Origin: DASYXZ01 sp035934315
GTDB lineage: Bacteria; Acidobacteriota; Terriglobia; UBA7540
Length of the DNA: 64,000 nucleotides
Direction: 5' to 3'
NCBI GenBank assembly: GCA_035934315.1
Contig: DASYXZ010000081.1
Coordinates: forward strand, 1-64,000
Shown piece after piece: positions 44,959-51,526 of the stretch. The notes under the pieces were generated by a model. It was given only the letters and a program-made list of their open reading frames with translations, was not told the origin of the DNA and ran no database searches. The translations under genes were made by a program, and so were the position numbers. Numbering within the stretch: the first letter of the stretch is position 1; every line of letters begins with the position of its first letter.

Positions 44959-45921
44959 GTGAATTTCAGGGCGCTTCTGAGCTCAATTGTTCTTGCAGCG
45001 GGTGTGGCCCTCGCAGTCACGACCATCGCCAGGCCGGGCGGCAGCTCGCTGCAATCGCCAAAACCACCGCTTCGCCTGAGCTTGAAAGAACTCGAAATTT
45101 ACAAGCATGCCAGGACGCTTGTTGATTGGACGCCGCGTGAAATCAAGGACGCTCCGGCCCTTTACAAAGTGCACGCCACCGTGAGTCAAGACGAGCTGCC
45201 AGAGATTCTGCAGCGCGTCGGAGAGGAAGGGGCGGCGATGAATTCCGATTTCCGCAATGTCGCCTGTGACGAACATGTTTACTCCGAATGGACCGTGGGA
45301 AGTCCCATCGCCACATTTCGGAAAATGGGGCCGAATGAAGCGGCTCATCTGTTCCGATACATCATTATCCCCAGGCCGGCTGACGATCCTCTGATGTTCA
45401 AGGAGTATCGCACCAATCCCGAGGGGCATCCCCTCGACCTCGGCAGCCTCGCTGACCTTCGATTAATCACTACAAACTTTACCGGCAGTTGGGCCTACTT
45501 AAACTCGTCCAATCAAAAGGAAAGCCGCTTTCGGTATCTTGGGGAGGAATCCGTTCGAAAGCAGCAATGTTATGTCGTTGGATTCGCCCAGATCCCGGAC
45601 GTCGCCCAAAACGTCTCCACTTTCGAGGTCGGCGATCGTTCCGCCGTGCTCCTGGTGCAGGGAGTTGCGTGGATCGAGAAGCGATCGTTTCACATTCTCA
45701 AGGTGGAGACATGGCTCCTCGCTCCCCGCACCGATATCGGACTTGAGAGCCAGCGCACAACCGTGAACTACTCTCCCATTCGGCCTGCGGGTTTGCAGAA
45801 ACCTCTCTGGCTGCCTCAAGAAGTAACGGTGGCGGTTCATTTTCAAAGTGTATATATCCGTAATACGCATCTTTATTCGAAATTCAAACTCTTTCGCGTC
45901 GAAAGCACGATCAAACCCTGA
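44959..45921 (+). CDS. Uncharacterised exported protein, paralogue of 58232-59389
   Basis: From GTG 44959 the product is 320 residues with signal peptide NFRALLSSIVLAAGVALAVT; an in-frame TTG at 44902 is less likely. No named domain is recognised. The C-terminal 110 residues match the product of 58232-59389: LLQGVAWIEKRSFHILKVET against LLQGIAWIDSGTHQIVCLRT, then LWLPQEVTVAVHF and IRNTHLYSKFKLFRVES against PWLPRDVVVTVEW and LRNTHSYSDFQLFNVET. This ending, with a fixed IR/LRNTH(L/S)YS-F motif, resembles outer-membrane lipoprotein-sorting-like beta folds in outline only. Function unknown. Confidence 0.75.
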   Translation: MNFRALLSSIVLAAGVALAVTTIARPGGSSLQSPKPPLRLSLKELEIYKHARTLVDWTPREIKDAPALYKVHATVSQDELPEILQRVGEEGAAMNSDFRNVACDEHVYSEWTVGSPIATFRKMGPNEAAHLFRYIIIPRPADDPLMFKEYRTNPEGHPLDLGSLADLRLITTNFTGSWAYLNSSNQKESRFRYLGEESVRKQQCYVVGFAQIPDVAQNVSTFEVGDRSAVLLVQGVAWIEKRSFHILKVETWLLAPRTDIGLESQRTTVNYSPIRPAGLQKPLWLPQEVTVAVHFQSVYIRNTHLYSKFKLFRVESTIKP

Positions 45922-46129
45922 TTGAAAAACGTCTCTGAAGGCTCCTCACTGCGCCGAAACCTGCGGCGGTCTTGGAGATGGACAATGGGTACCCTCCTTT
46001 GGATCCCCAGGGGCGCCGGTATCTGACTTGGACGTCCTGTGTTCGATTGTAGAGTGGTGGAAGAGTTAAGGATATTGAGAGGGCCACTTACTGGCAAGAT
46101 TACTCTTGCTGCTGCCGCGGTCAAAGAGC

Positions 46130-46216
46130 TGGTGCCGAAGAGAGGACTCGAACCTCCACTCCCTGACGGGAACTACACCCTGAATGTAGCGCGTCTGCCA
46201 ATTCCGCCACTTCGGC
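46130..46216 (-). tRNA. tRNA-Leu (anticodon CAG)
   Basis: The reverse strand folds as a complete long-variable-arm tRNA: acceptor GCCGAAG with CTTCGGC, anticodon stem CTACA/TGTAG around the loop TTCAGGG, variable arm TTCCCGTCAGGGA and T-loop GGTTCGAGTCC. The 3' CCA is encoded (46130-46132). Confidence 0.96.
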
Positions 46217-46325
46217 AAATCAAAACAGATTCCATCGCCGCCGCTTCACGGTAATGAATTTCTTTGTAACAGCAATTCTTCATGTTGCCATCCGTAGCAA
46301 CTTCTGTCAAGGAAAGCCGCTGGTA

Positions 46326-46350
46326 GGTAGTGTCTTAAAGTTGCGTTGAA
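46326..46350. repeat. Left terminal inverted repeat
   Basis: It begins GGTAGTGTCTTAAAG and overlaps the 3' end of the transposase gene. It matches the right end (49016-49040) at 22 of 25 positions; the three mismatches fall in bases 8-11. Confidence 0.92.
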
Positions 46351-47306
46351 AGCAATTCCTTCAAAGTCCAGACGTGATCTGCAAGCCCGGCTTCCATAGC
46401 GGGCGTAACTCGAATTGTGCTGTGGATGCGAACGAAATTATAATAGGCGAAAAACAAGGCCAGCATCATGTAGTGATTCTCCCATTTCTTGCTGAAAGCG
46501 TTTGTCAGGCGCGTGAATCTACGAATCTGCATACGCATGGTGAGATTGTTTCGCTCTACGTGTGACGTACAAATCTTTTTCGGATCGGGGCATCCGATGA
46601 CTGGCACTACCTCCGTTGAAACTACTTCCGAAGGTGAATAGCGATGTTCGCCTTCGGGCGAGGCCGCGTACACTTTGACAAGTTGCGCGAAGTCTACTCG
46701 TGTTCCGAGACTCAAGCTCACCGCATCACGATAAGCAGAAAATCCGTCTGTTGTCATTTGAAATTTTCCAGCCGCTACCTGATTGATTTTTTCAGTGAAC
46801 GCCTCTGTGTCCCGCTTTGTGCGGCGTCCGAGATGCCAAGCGAGAACGAGCTTACTATTTCGTTCAATTCCAACGAATGTGTAAGCATCTCCCAATGTCG
46901 AGTCATCACTGGCCTGGACTTTCTTTTGCTTCTTGCCGATGAATGACCAAATCTCATCGGCCTGAATTTCGCTCACTGGAACGTTCCGAATCATTTCCTG
47001 TGCAAGGTCATCGCACCGATTCCCGGCGAGCATCATTGCTTTCAGGATTGTGTTCTTGTCGAGTCCTGTGATGCGCTGAGTCGAGCGAATCGAGTTACCC
47101 TCAAGTAAGAGTTGAATCGCCAAGAGCATTTTTTCTTCGGGAATATTCATACTGCCAAGCGTGTGAGTATGCGGCTCGGTGTAGGTCTTGCGGCACTTCG
47201 GGCAGCGGAAGCGCCGCAGTCCGTTGCGATGCTTTCCGAAGCGTTGACATTCAATCTTGCAATCCGGGCAATTCATTTTAGGGGCGTCTTTTGTTTGGCT
47301 CATCAT
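46335..47306 (-). CDS. IS1-like DDE transposase
   Basis: The product is up to 323 residues in one uninterrupted frame; ATG 47276 is an alternative start. An N-terminal zinc-finger (NCPDCKIECQRFGKHRNG, RFRCPKCRKTYTEPH) and helix-turn-helix (SIRSTQRITGLDKNTILKAM) precede the catalytic domain. The DDE residues are visible in IQADEIWSFIGKK, FQMTTDGFSAYRDAV and SHVERNNLTMRMQIRR, the last matching the IS1 (H)ERxNL signature. Classical IS1 makes its transposase by frameshifting; this copy needs none. The stop codon lies inside the left inverted repeat. It appears intact and may be active. Confidence 0.92.
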   Translation of the reverse strand: MMSQTKDAPKMNCPDCKIECQRFGKHRNGLRRFRCPKCRKTYTEPHTHTLGSMNIPEEKMLLAIQLLLEGNSIRSTQRITGLDKNTILKAMMLAGNRCDDLAQEMIRNVPVSEIQADEIWSFIGKKQKKVQASDDSTLGDAYTFVGIERNSKLVLAWHLGRRTKRDTEAFTEKINQVAAGKFQMTTDGFSAYRDAVSLSLGTRVDFAQLVKVYAASPEGEHRYSPSEVVSTEVVPVIGCPDPKKICTSHVERNNLTMRMQIRRFTRLTNAFSKKWENHYMMLALFFAYYNFVRIHSTIRVTPAMEAGLADHVWTLKELLSTQL

Positions 47307-47394
47307 GCGAATATAATATAGCTATCGCTTGTTGTTTGTCAAGAGGAAAATGCTTTAAAATACTAACTATATTCATCTTAGAATGATATGTTTA

Positions 47395-47554
47395 CAGGCG
47401 GATAGTAAGATTATCCGCCTGCAAACACTGTGCGTTGATACATTAGAGCTTGACTGGTGGCGAGCGACAGCGTAGAATACCTTTGTCGAGGACGGTCATA
47501 AGCACCTCGAAGATTCACCGCCTGTGAGTTGGAGCTCACGGGCGGTTTTTATTT
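47395..47554 (+). ncRNA. Candidate structured RNA inside the transposon
   Basis: A 160-base stretch without a reading frame carries three successive hairpins: AGGCGGATA/TATCCGCCT (about 47396-47420), TCGAGG/CCTCGA (about 47487-47511) and a terminator hairpin with T-run at 47518-47554. No promoter is certain; AT-rich sequence lies just upstream (47340-47394). The terminator has no plus-strand gene to serve, which is why an RNA is proposed. Expression is not shown. Confidence 0.45.
47518..47554 (+). terminator. Intrinsic terminator without an upstream gene
   Basis: CCGCCTGTGAG and CTCACGGGCGG pair around TTGGAG, with one mismatch, followed by TTTTTATTTT. The nearest plus-strand gene upstream is more than a kilobase away, beyond the transposase. 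Confidence 0.8.
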
Positions 47555-47633
47555 TCAGAGAGATTATCGAACTTCCTGCAATGCGGGAGTCAAGGACAAA
47601 TAATGCGGGAATCGCGGGAATTGTGGGAAAACT

Positions 47634-48548
47634 TTACTTTTTAAGATGGGGCTTGGTTTTCAATACACGCCTGATTTTGAAATCATCGGCAGCCGTACAT
47701 CGTGGGTCATTGCGCTTCCATCGGCTGATAGGCGTCCTATCGTTCCAAGACTGCGAAGCGGCTTTCGCAATCATTAAATCCGTAATTTTGACACCAGCCT
47801 CTCTGCCCTCTCGCTTATAGGCCAACAGAAGCTCGCTTCGCGTCATATCCTTAGGGGATCGTTTAATCTTGCGCGATTTGCGCTTTTTCCGCATTCTCGC
47901 GCTTGCCTGCTTCGGCTGATTTGCTGAAGGTGCCAGAGTTATAGCGGGATAGTAAGGCAGCAGGTCTGCCACGGAAAGATTGATCTGCTTTGCCGTAACT
48001 TCCTCCGGCCTAATACTCAATTGCTGCGCAAGCGTTATTCTTACGAGTGCTTCCGGTACTTGCTCGTGCGGGCCGCTAGTGAGTTGTTTGAGCTTTTTGA
48101 ATGCCTCAAACTGCGCAAGAATAGGAGGCCAGTTTTTGGGGTCATTTCGCTGTTGCTCTTCGAATTCAGCTTGTATCGCATCAGCTTCCAATTTCTTGCA
48201 ATATCTGGCCGACACTTCGCCTACCTTATTGATTGTGGCGACAAGAATCGGTTTTCCTGTTTCTCCTGTGGGTTGATTGATAGTTCGAATCACAGATGAG
48301 TCTTGCCGCAGGGTATCCAACCAAAGAATAAGTAAGTCGGATGGTTCGCTGGTGGCAATCTTTGTCGCCGCGCGTCTGGCGAGCGCATCAAAAGCGCCAA
48401 TGCTCGCCGCGTTGCCAGTGAGTCGCCACCGCTCAGGCGTATCGCTCCCTGATATTCGAATCCGGTCGGCGCTGAGCCACCAAGACTTTGGTATTGAACG
48501 GAATTCATCAGCGATATTTCGCCAGAATTCAGATTGTGGTGAGGCCAT
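47634..48548 (-). CDS. Transposon passenger gene of unknown function
   Basis: This 304-residue protein has no recognised domain. It begins MASPQSEFWRNIADEFRSIP and has a lysine/arginine-rich segment near residues 210-228 (ARMRKKRKSRKIKRSPKD) that could bind nucleic acid. Near the C-terminus, TDLMIAKAASQSWNDRTPIS and RWKRNDPRCTAADDFKIRRV have the look of a short helix-turn-helix. No catalytic motif was found. It is the larger of the two passengers and is oriented like the transposase. Composition looks lower in GC than the chromosome. Confidence 0.65.
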   Translation of the reverse strand: MASPQSEFWRNIADEFRSIPKSWWLSADRIRISGSDTPERWRLTGNAASIGAFDALARRAATKIATSEPSDLLILWLDTLRQDSSVIRTINQPTGETGKPILVATINKVGEVSARYCKKLEADAIQAEFEEQQRNDPKNWPPILAQFEAFKKLKQLTSGPHEQVPEALVRITLAQQLSIRPEEVTAKQINLSVADLLPYYPAITLAPSANQPKQASARMRKKRKSRKIKRSPKDMTRSELLLAYKREGREAGVKITDLMIAKAASQSWNDRTPISRWKRNDPRCTAADDFKIRRVLKTKPHLKK

Positions 48549-48579
48549 CGCTGCCTGTGCGATTCGCCTAAGTGGGGAA

Positions 48580-48634
48580 TAGCCGCCAACTGGGTAGGCT
48601 TCCCAGCTTCTCGCCTGGCCGGGCTAGGCGGCTA
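48580..48634. other. Three-way-junction structured element between passenger genes
   Basis: TAGCCGCC (48580-48587) and GGCGGCTA (48627-48634) form a perfect 8-bp outer stem. Enclosed are a hairpin CTGGG-TAGGCTT-CCCAG and a second GCCT...AGGC hairpin, giving a compact cruciform or RNA three-way junction. It lies in the 113-base gap between the two passenger genes. Function unknown. Confidence 0.5.
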
Positions 48635-48661
48635 AAATAGTGTAGCAGAGTTCGTGCGGGT

Positions 48662-48964
48662 CTACTGCGCTTCTTTCCGTGGCCTTCCACCGGCATGGGT
48701 CTTGCGACGCGCGGCCATCATGCGGTAGTGTTCGGAGCCGTGCCGCTTGGCCGTGATGCTTCCACCTTTCCGGCCTAATGTGGCAGCCGAGCTTTCCTGT
48801 TTCTGGCGTGGCAGGTCATCGGCTAGGACTAACGCTGCGCTGAGTAGTTCGCGGCATCGCGGCGTGCGGTTTTCTGGCAGCGGAGTAGTGGTCGAAAGAA
48901 TCAGGTCAACTTCAGAAAGCAGATTCTTGAGAGCGTCAATGCTTCGGGCAGATTCGTTGCTCAT
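48662..48964 (-). CDS. Small transposon passenger protein with KGG-like tail
   Basis: This 100-residue protein has a helical acidic N-terminal half (DALKNLLSEVDLILSTTT) and a basic C-terminus AATLGRKGGSITAKRHGSEH, then YRMMAARRKTHAGGRPRK. The LGRKGG...GGRPRK pattern recalls small basic tails seen in bacterial AT-hook or KGG-motif proteins, suggesting nucleic-acid binding. It lies just inside the right inverted repeat. No good Shine-Dalgarno precedes ATG 48964. Function unknown. Confidence 0.6.
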   Translation of the reverse strand: MSNESARSIDALKNLLSEVDLILSTTTPLPENRTPRCRELLSAALVLADDLPRQKQESSAATLGRKGGSITAKRHGSEHYRMMAARRKTHAGGRPRKEAQ

Positions 48965-49015
48965 GGATTCACAGTAGAGCCGTTACAGGCTGGAATCAAG
49001 ATTTATTTCCCGGAC

Positions 49016-49040
49016 TTCAACGCAACTTTCACCCACTACC
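49016..49040. repeat. Right terminal inverted repeat
   Basis: Read on the minus strand it starts GGTAGTGGGTGAAAG and continues as the left end does. The duplicated target CGCTGGTA follows directly at 49041-49048. Confidence 0.92.
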
Positions 49041-49130
49041 CGCTGGTACATAATCGGCCAGGGATTGTGATTTTGGGCTTGCCCCTCTACCAATGTGAAT
49101 AGCATAATTTTGAAGGAGATCGCTTTCATT

Positions 49131-49544
49131 ATGAACTCACCGATCATCGTTCCACCGCTTTCCGGGCACACCATAGGATCAATCACCGATGCTTTTGTGA
49201 TTGCCGAGTGGCAGGATGCGGGTGGCGCCACCGGAGCCCCGCGTCTCATTGCTCCGCGCCACGTTCACTATAGTGATGACGAGGCCTGGTACGTTCTGGA
49301 AGGCGTGTTGCGAGTTCAAGTTGGCCCCGAAGAGGTGGAGGCACGCGCGGGCTCCGGCGTGTTCGTGCCGCGACGGACGCCCCACACTTATTGGAATCCG
49401 GGACCGGGATGCGTTCGTTATCTGCTCGTTATGACTTCAAACATTTTTCACCTGATTCAGGAAATCCACGCGATGCCTGACCGCAAACCTTCCGCCCTTC
49501 GAGCGGTATTCAAAAAATATGATTCTGAACTTCTCGACGCCTAG
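49131..49544 (+). CDS. Single-domain cupin protein
   Basis: The product is 137 residues from ATG 49131 (MNSPIIVPPLSGHTIGSITD). AAGGAG lies 12 bases upstream; ATG 49095 is an alternative. Cupin motif 1 is PRHVHYSDDEAWYVLEG, with two histidines and a glutamate for metal binding, and motif 2 is VFVPRRTPHTYWNPG. Such small cupins include isomerases, dioxygenases and sugar-binding sensors; substrate is unknown. The transposon right end lies 90 bases upstream, so the original promoter may have been displaced. Confidence 0.85.
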   Translation: MNSPIIVPPLSGHTIGSITDAFVIAEWQDAGGATGAPRLIAPRHVHYSDDEAWYVLEGVLRVQVGPEEVEARAGSGVFVPRRTPHTYWNPGPGCVRYLLVMTSNIFHLIQEIHAMPDRKPSALRAVFKKYDSELLDA

Positions 49545-49576
49545 AGGCCAAATTTCCAAAACATGCGGAAAACTTT

Positions 49577-50098
49577 TTATCCGCGCATGATCCTGCGCAC
49601 CAGCAGGCCCAGACCCGCCAGCAGTTTTATCCCATCCAGTGAGGTGTAAGCGCCGTGAAGCATCCCAAAGTGCGCCATTTCAGGCGGAGCAGGATTGCGC
49701 GGAACGAAATCAAGCCTGCGTCCGACAATCAGAATTTGCGGCGTGATAACCAAAGTGAGAATCAGGACAAAAATGAGCATCGTGCACGTGATGGCAATCG
49801 CAAATGAATCGCGCGGCGTTTGCCGCAGCAAGAGCGCGAGCAGAATCGCGCCCAATACCATCTGGGCCCACCCATAAACGCCAAAGAGCGTGCGATTGAT
49901 TTCTGCAGCGACGTTGCGAAGCAACTCACGCGTGTCGGCGGGGGTCAGCGCCTTGGTGATGCTCACGAACTGCGGGTTCTGTGACTGGAGCAACCGGTCC
50001 ACCGTGGAAAAGCTCTTGCCCGCAGCAAACCACATGAACAAAGTTATCCCAATCCATACGCCCAACACCGCTGTCACCATGGTGTGATTCCACCTCAT
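49577..50098 (-). CDS. Integral membrane protein of unknown function
   Basis: This 173-residue protein has four predicted membrane helices (TMVTAVLGVWIGITLFMWFA; GWAQMVLGAILLALLL; AITCTMLIFVLILTLVITPQ; a C-terminal LDGIKLLAGLGLLVRRI). The layout resembles small DUF4149-like proteins, but the match is loose. It converges on the cupin gene and follows the GcvT-like gene by about 45 bases on the same strand, so they may be co-expressed. Confidence 0.75.
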   Translation of the reverse strand: MRWNHTMVTAVLGVWIGITLFMWFAAGKSFSTVDRLLQSQNPQFVSITKALTPADTRELLRNVAAEINRTLFGVYGWAQMVLGAILLALLLRQTPRDSFAIAITCTMLIFVLILTLVITPQILIVGRRLDFVPRNPAPPEMAHFGMLHGAYTSLDGIKLLAGLGLLVRRIMRG

Positions 50099-50143
50099 TG
50101 TTCGCCGCGCTCAATCATAATCTAATCTTACGGAATTTAATTC

Positions 50144-51346
50144 TCACGCCCCCAGTGTAGCAGTCTTCCTTCCCGGGTTGAAAAACGGCAGCGCCACGAC
50201 CATAGCAGGAACTTTATGGCGGACCGCTTCCACTGTTAATTCCATTTGGAGCCCTTGGCCTGGTTTTGAATGGTCGGAGGCAACACTCGCCAGCGCAATC
50301 ATTTTTTTCAAAATCGGCGACCAGGTTGTTGAAGTTGCTTTGCCTACCTGTGTCCCGCCATGATAAACAGGCACTGCCACGCGAGAGGCAATGGTCGGCG
50401 CCTGCGGAGCGAGGCCCGCCTCCTGATAGCGCGCCTCCACTTCTGTCCAGTCGATTTCGAGGCCCACCAGCCTGCGTTTCGGGCCTCCACCTTTCTGTTC
50501 AGCCAGAAGAGCCGTTCGGCCGACGAAGTGTTCTTTCTCGAAGTTTACCAGCCTCCCCAGGCCAATCTCAAAAGGCGAATATTTCTGCGGCTCGATCAGC
50601 GCCTTCTTGCTGGAGAAATAGTCCACTTCAATCAGAATCAGGCCGGCTTCGATCCGGGCCACGTCCAGCGCCAGCATGCCGGCGGCATGAACGTCAAATT
50701 CCCGGCCCTCTTGCATGATAGCATCCCACACGCGTACTGCATCGTCCCAGGAAATCCAGATTTCGTAGCCCAGGTCGCCCGTGTATCCGGTGCGGGAAAT
50801 ATCCACAGGCACGCCGGCGATTTTTCCCTGGGTAAAACGAAAATATTTAAGAGATGCCATATCCGCGTCGGCAATCTTTTGTAAAAGTTTTCCCGAGGTG
50901 GGGCCCTGCAAAGCGAGCGCCGCAACCTTTTCAGAAATATCTTCTATGGAAACATCAAGTCCCAGTGCGTTCTGCCTGAACCAGCGAAGACTCGGGTCGG
51001 CCGCCGTCCAGCGATATGTGTTTTCGCCGAGGCGCGAGACCGTTCCGTCATCAATCACCTTGCCCTGCTCGTCGCACCAGCAACAGTAGATCACCTGGCT
51101 CACGGCCACCTTGTTGATGTCTCGCGTGATCACCCGGTTCACCAGCTTCGTGGCGTCCCGTCCGGTAATGAGGTATTTAAACAGCGGGCTGATGTCGATA
51201 AGAGCGGCGGCGTTGCGGATGGCATTGTACTCGTGATCGTGATGCGCCTCATAAACGCTCACCGTGTAGTAGCCCGACCACTCGCGATAGCTCAGGCTCT
51301 CACACAGCTTGAAAGTTCGTTCGTGAACGGCGGTTCCAATGGGCAA
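50144..51346 (-). CDS. GcvT-like aminomethyltransferase family protein
   Basis: The product is 400 residues from TTG 51346, chosen because GGGGAGGT lies five bases before it and the sequence PIGTAVHERTFKLCES follows naturally; upstream frame is not conserved-looking. Folate-binding T-protein features are YNAIRNAAALIDISPLFKYL, the catalytic/folate aspartate region DVARIEAGLILIEVDY and the C-terminal barrel domain with GKATSTTWSPILKKMIALA. The usual H- and P-proteins of glycine cleavage are not adjacent. Instead it is divergent from two PYROXD2-like flavoproteins, so demethylation of another N- or S-methyl compound is more likely. Substrate unknown. Confidence 0.85.
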   Translation of the reverse strand: MPIGTAVHERTFKLCESLSYREWSGYYTVSVYEAHHDHEYNAIRNAAALIDISPLFKYLITGRDATKLVNRVITRDINKVAVSQVIYCCWCDEQGKVIDDGTVSRLGENTYRWTAADPSLRWFRQNALGLDVSIEDISEKVAALALQGPTSGKLLQKIADADMASLKYFRFTQGKIAGVPVDISRTGYTGDLGYEIWISWDDAVRVWDAIMQEGREFDVHAAGMLALDVARIEAGLILIEVDYFSSKKALIEPQKYSPFEIGLGRLVNFEKEHFVGRTALLAEQKGGGPKRRLVGLEIDWTEVEARYQEAGLAPQAPTIASRVAVPVYHGGTQVGKATSTTWSPILKKMIALASVASDHSKPGQGLQMELTVEAVRHKVPAMVVALPFFNPGRKTATLGA

Positions 51347-51526
51347 TCGCCACCTCCCCGAATCCTTTGCGGGTGAAGCGGGATTATAGACAGCACCCAC
51401 GGTGTTTTGCAAACATTCGCTTTGTCGATCGAGTTCAACGCTACTGACAATATCTCGTAACCTGTTAGAATGTGGGCTCTTTTCTGCGGCACGAGCGCAA
51501 GTTGACATTCAGCATTAAGACGCTCT

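Larger units (their letters stand above)
46326..49040. mobile_element. IS1-like transposon with passenger genes, complete
   Basis: The element is 2715 bp. Its ends are 25-bp inverted repeats starting GGTAGTG and sharing AAAGTTGCGTTGAA (46326-46350 and 49016-49040; 22 of 25 bases identical). It is flanked by an 8-bp direct repeat CGCTGGTA (46318-46325 and 49041-49048), the target-site duplication. A ninth base (C) also matches but belongs to the right end. Inside are an IS1-type transposase at the left end and, to its right, a candidate RNA and two genes of unknown function. The right end is 90 bases from the cupin start. Base composition looks lower in GC than the surroundings by eye. Confidence 0.92.

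Noticed and set aside
46039..46254. Plus-strand reading frame of 71 codons across the tRNA
   Set aside because: It reads the antisense of tRNA-Leu (KRGLEPPLPDGNYTLNVARL), a well-known kind of spurious prediction.
47353..47369. Right end of the IS next to the transposase start
   Set aside because: The true outer end at 49016-49040 matches far better and is bordered by the target duplication; the inner match is kept only as a possible relic.
48580..48634. Integron attC site
   Set aside because: The outer stem lacks the RYYYAAC/GTTRRRY core sites and no integron integrase is present.
46130..49048. Integrative element inserted in tRNA-Leu
   Set aside because: No integrase and no copy of the tRNA 3' end were seen; the tRNA 3' end faces away from the element, and IS-type ends with a target duplication explain the region.
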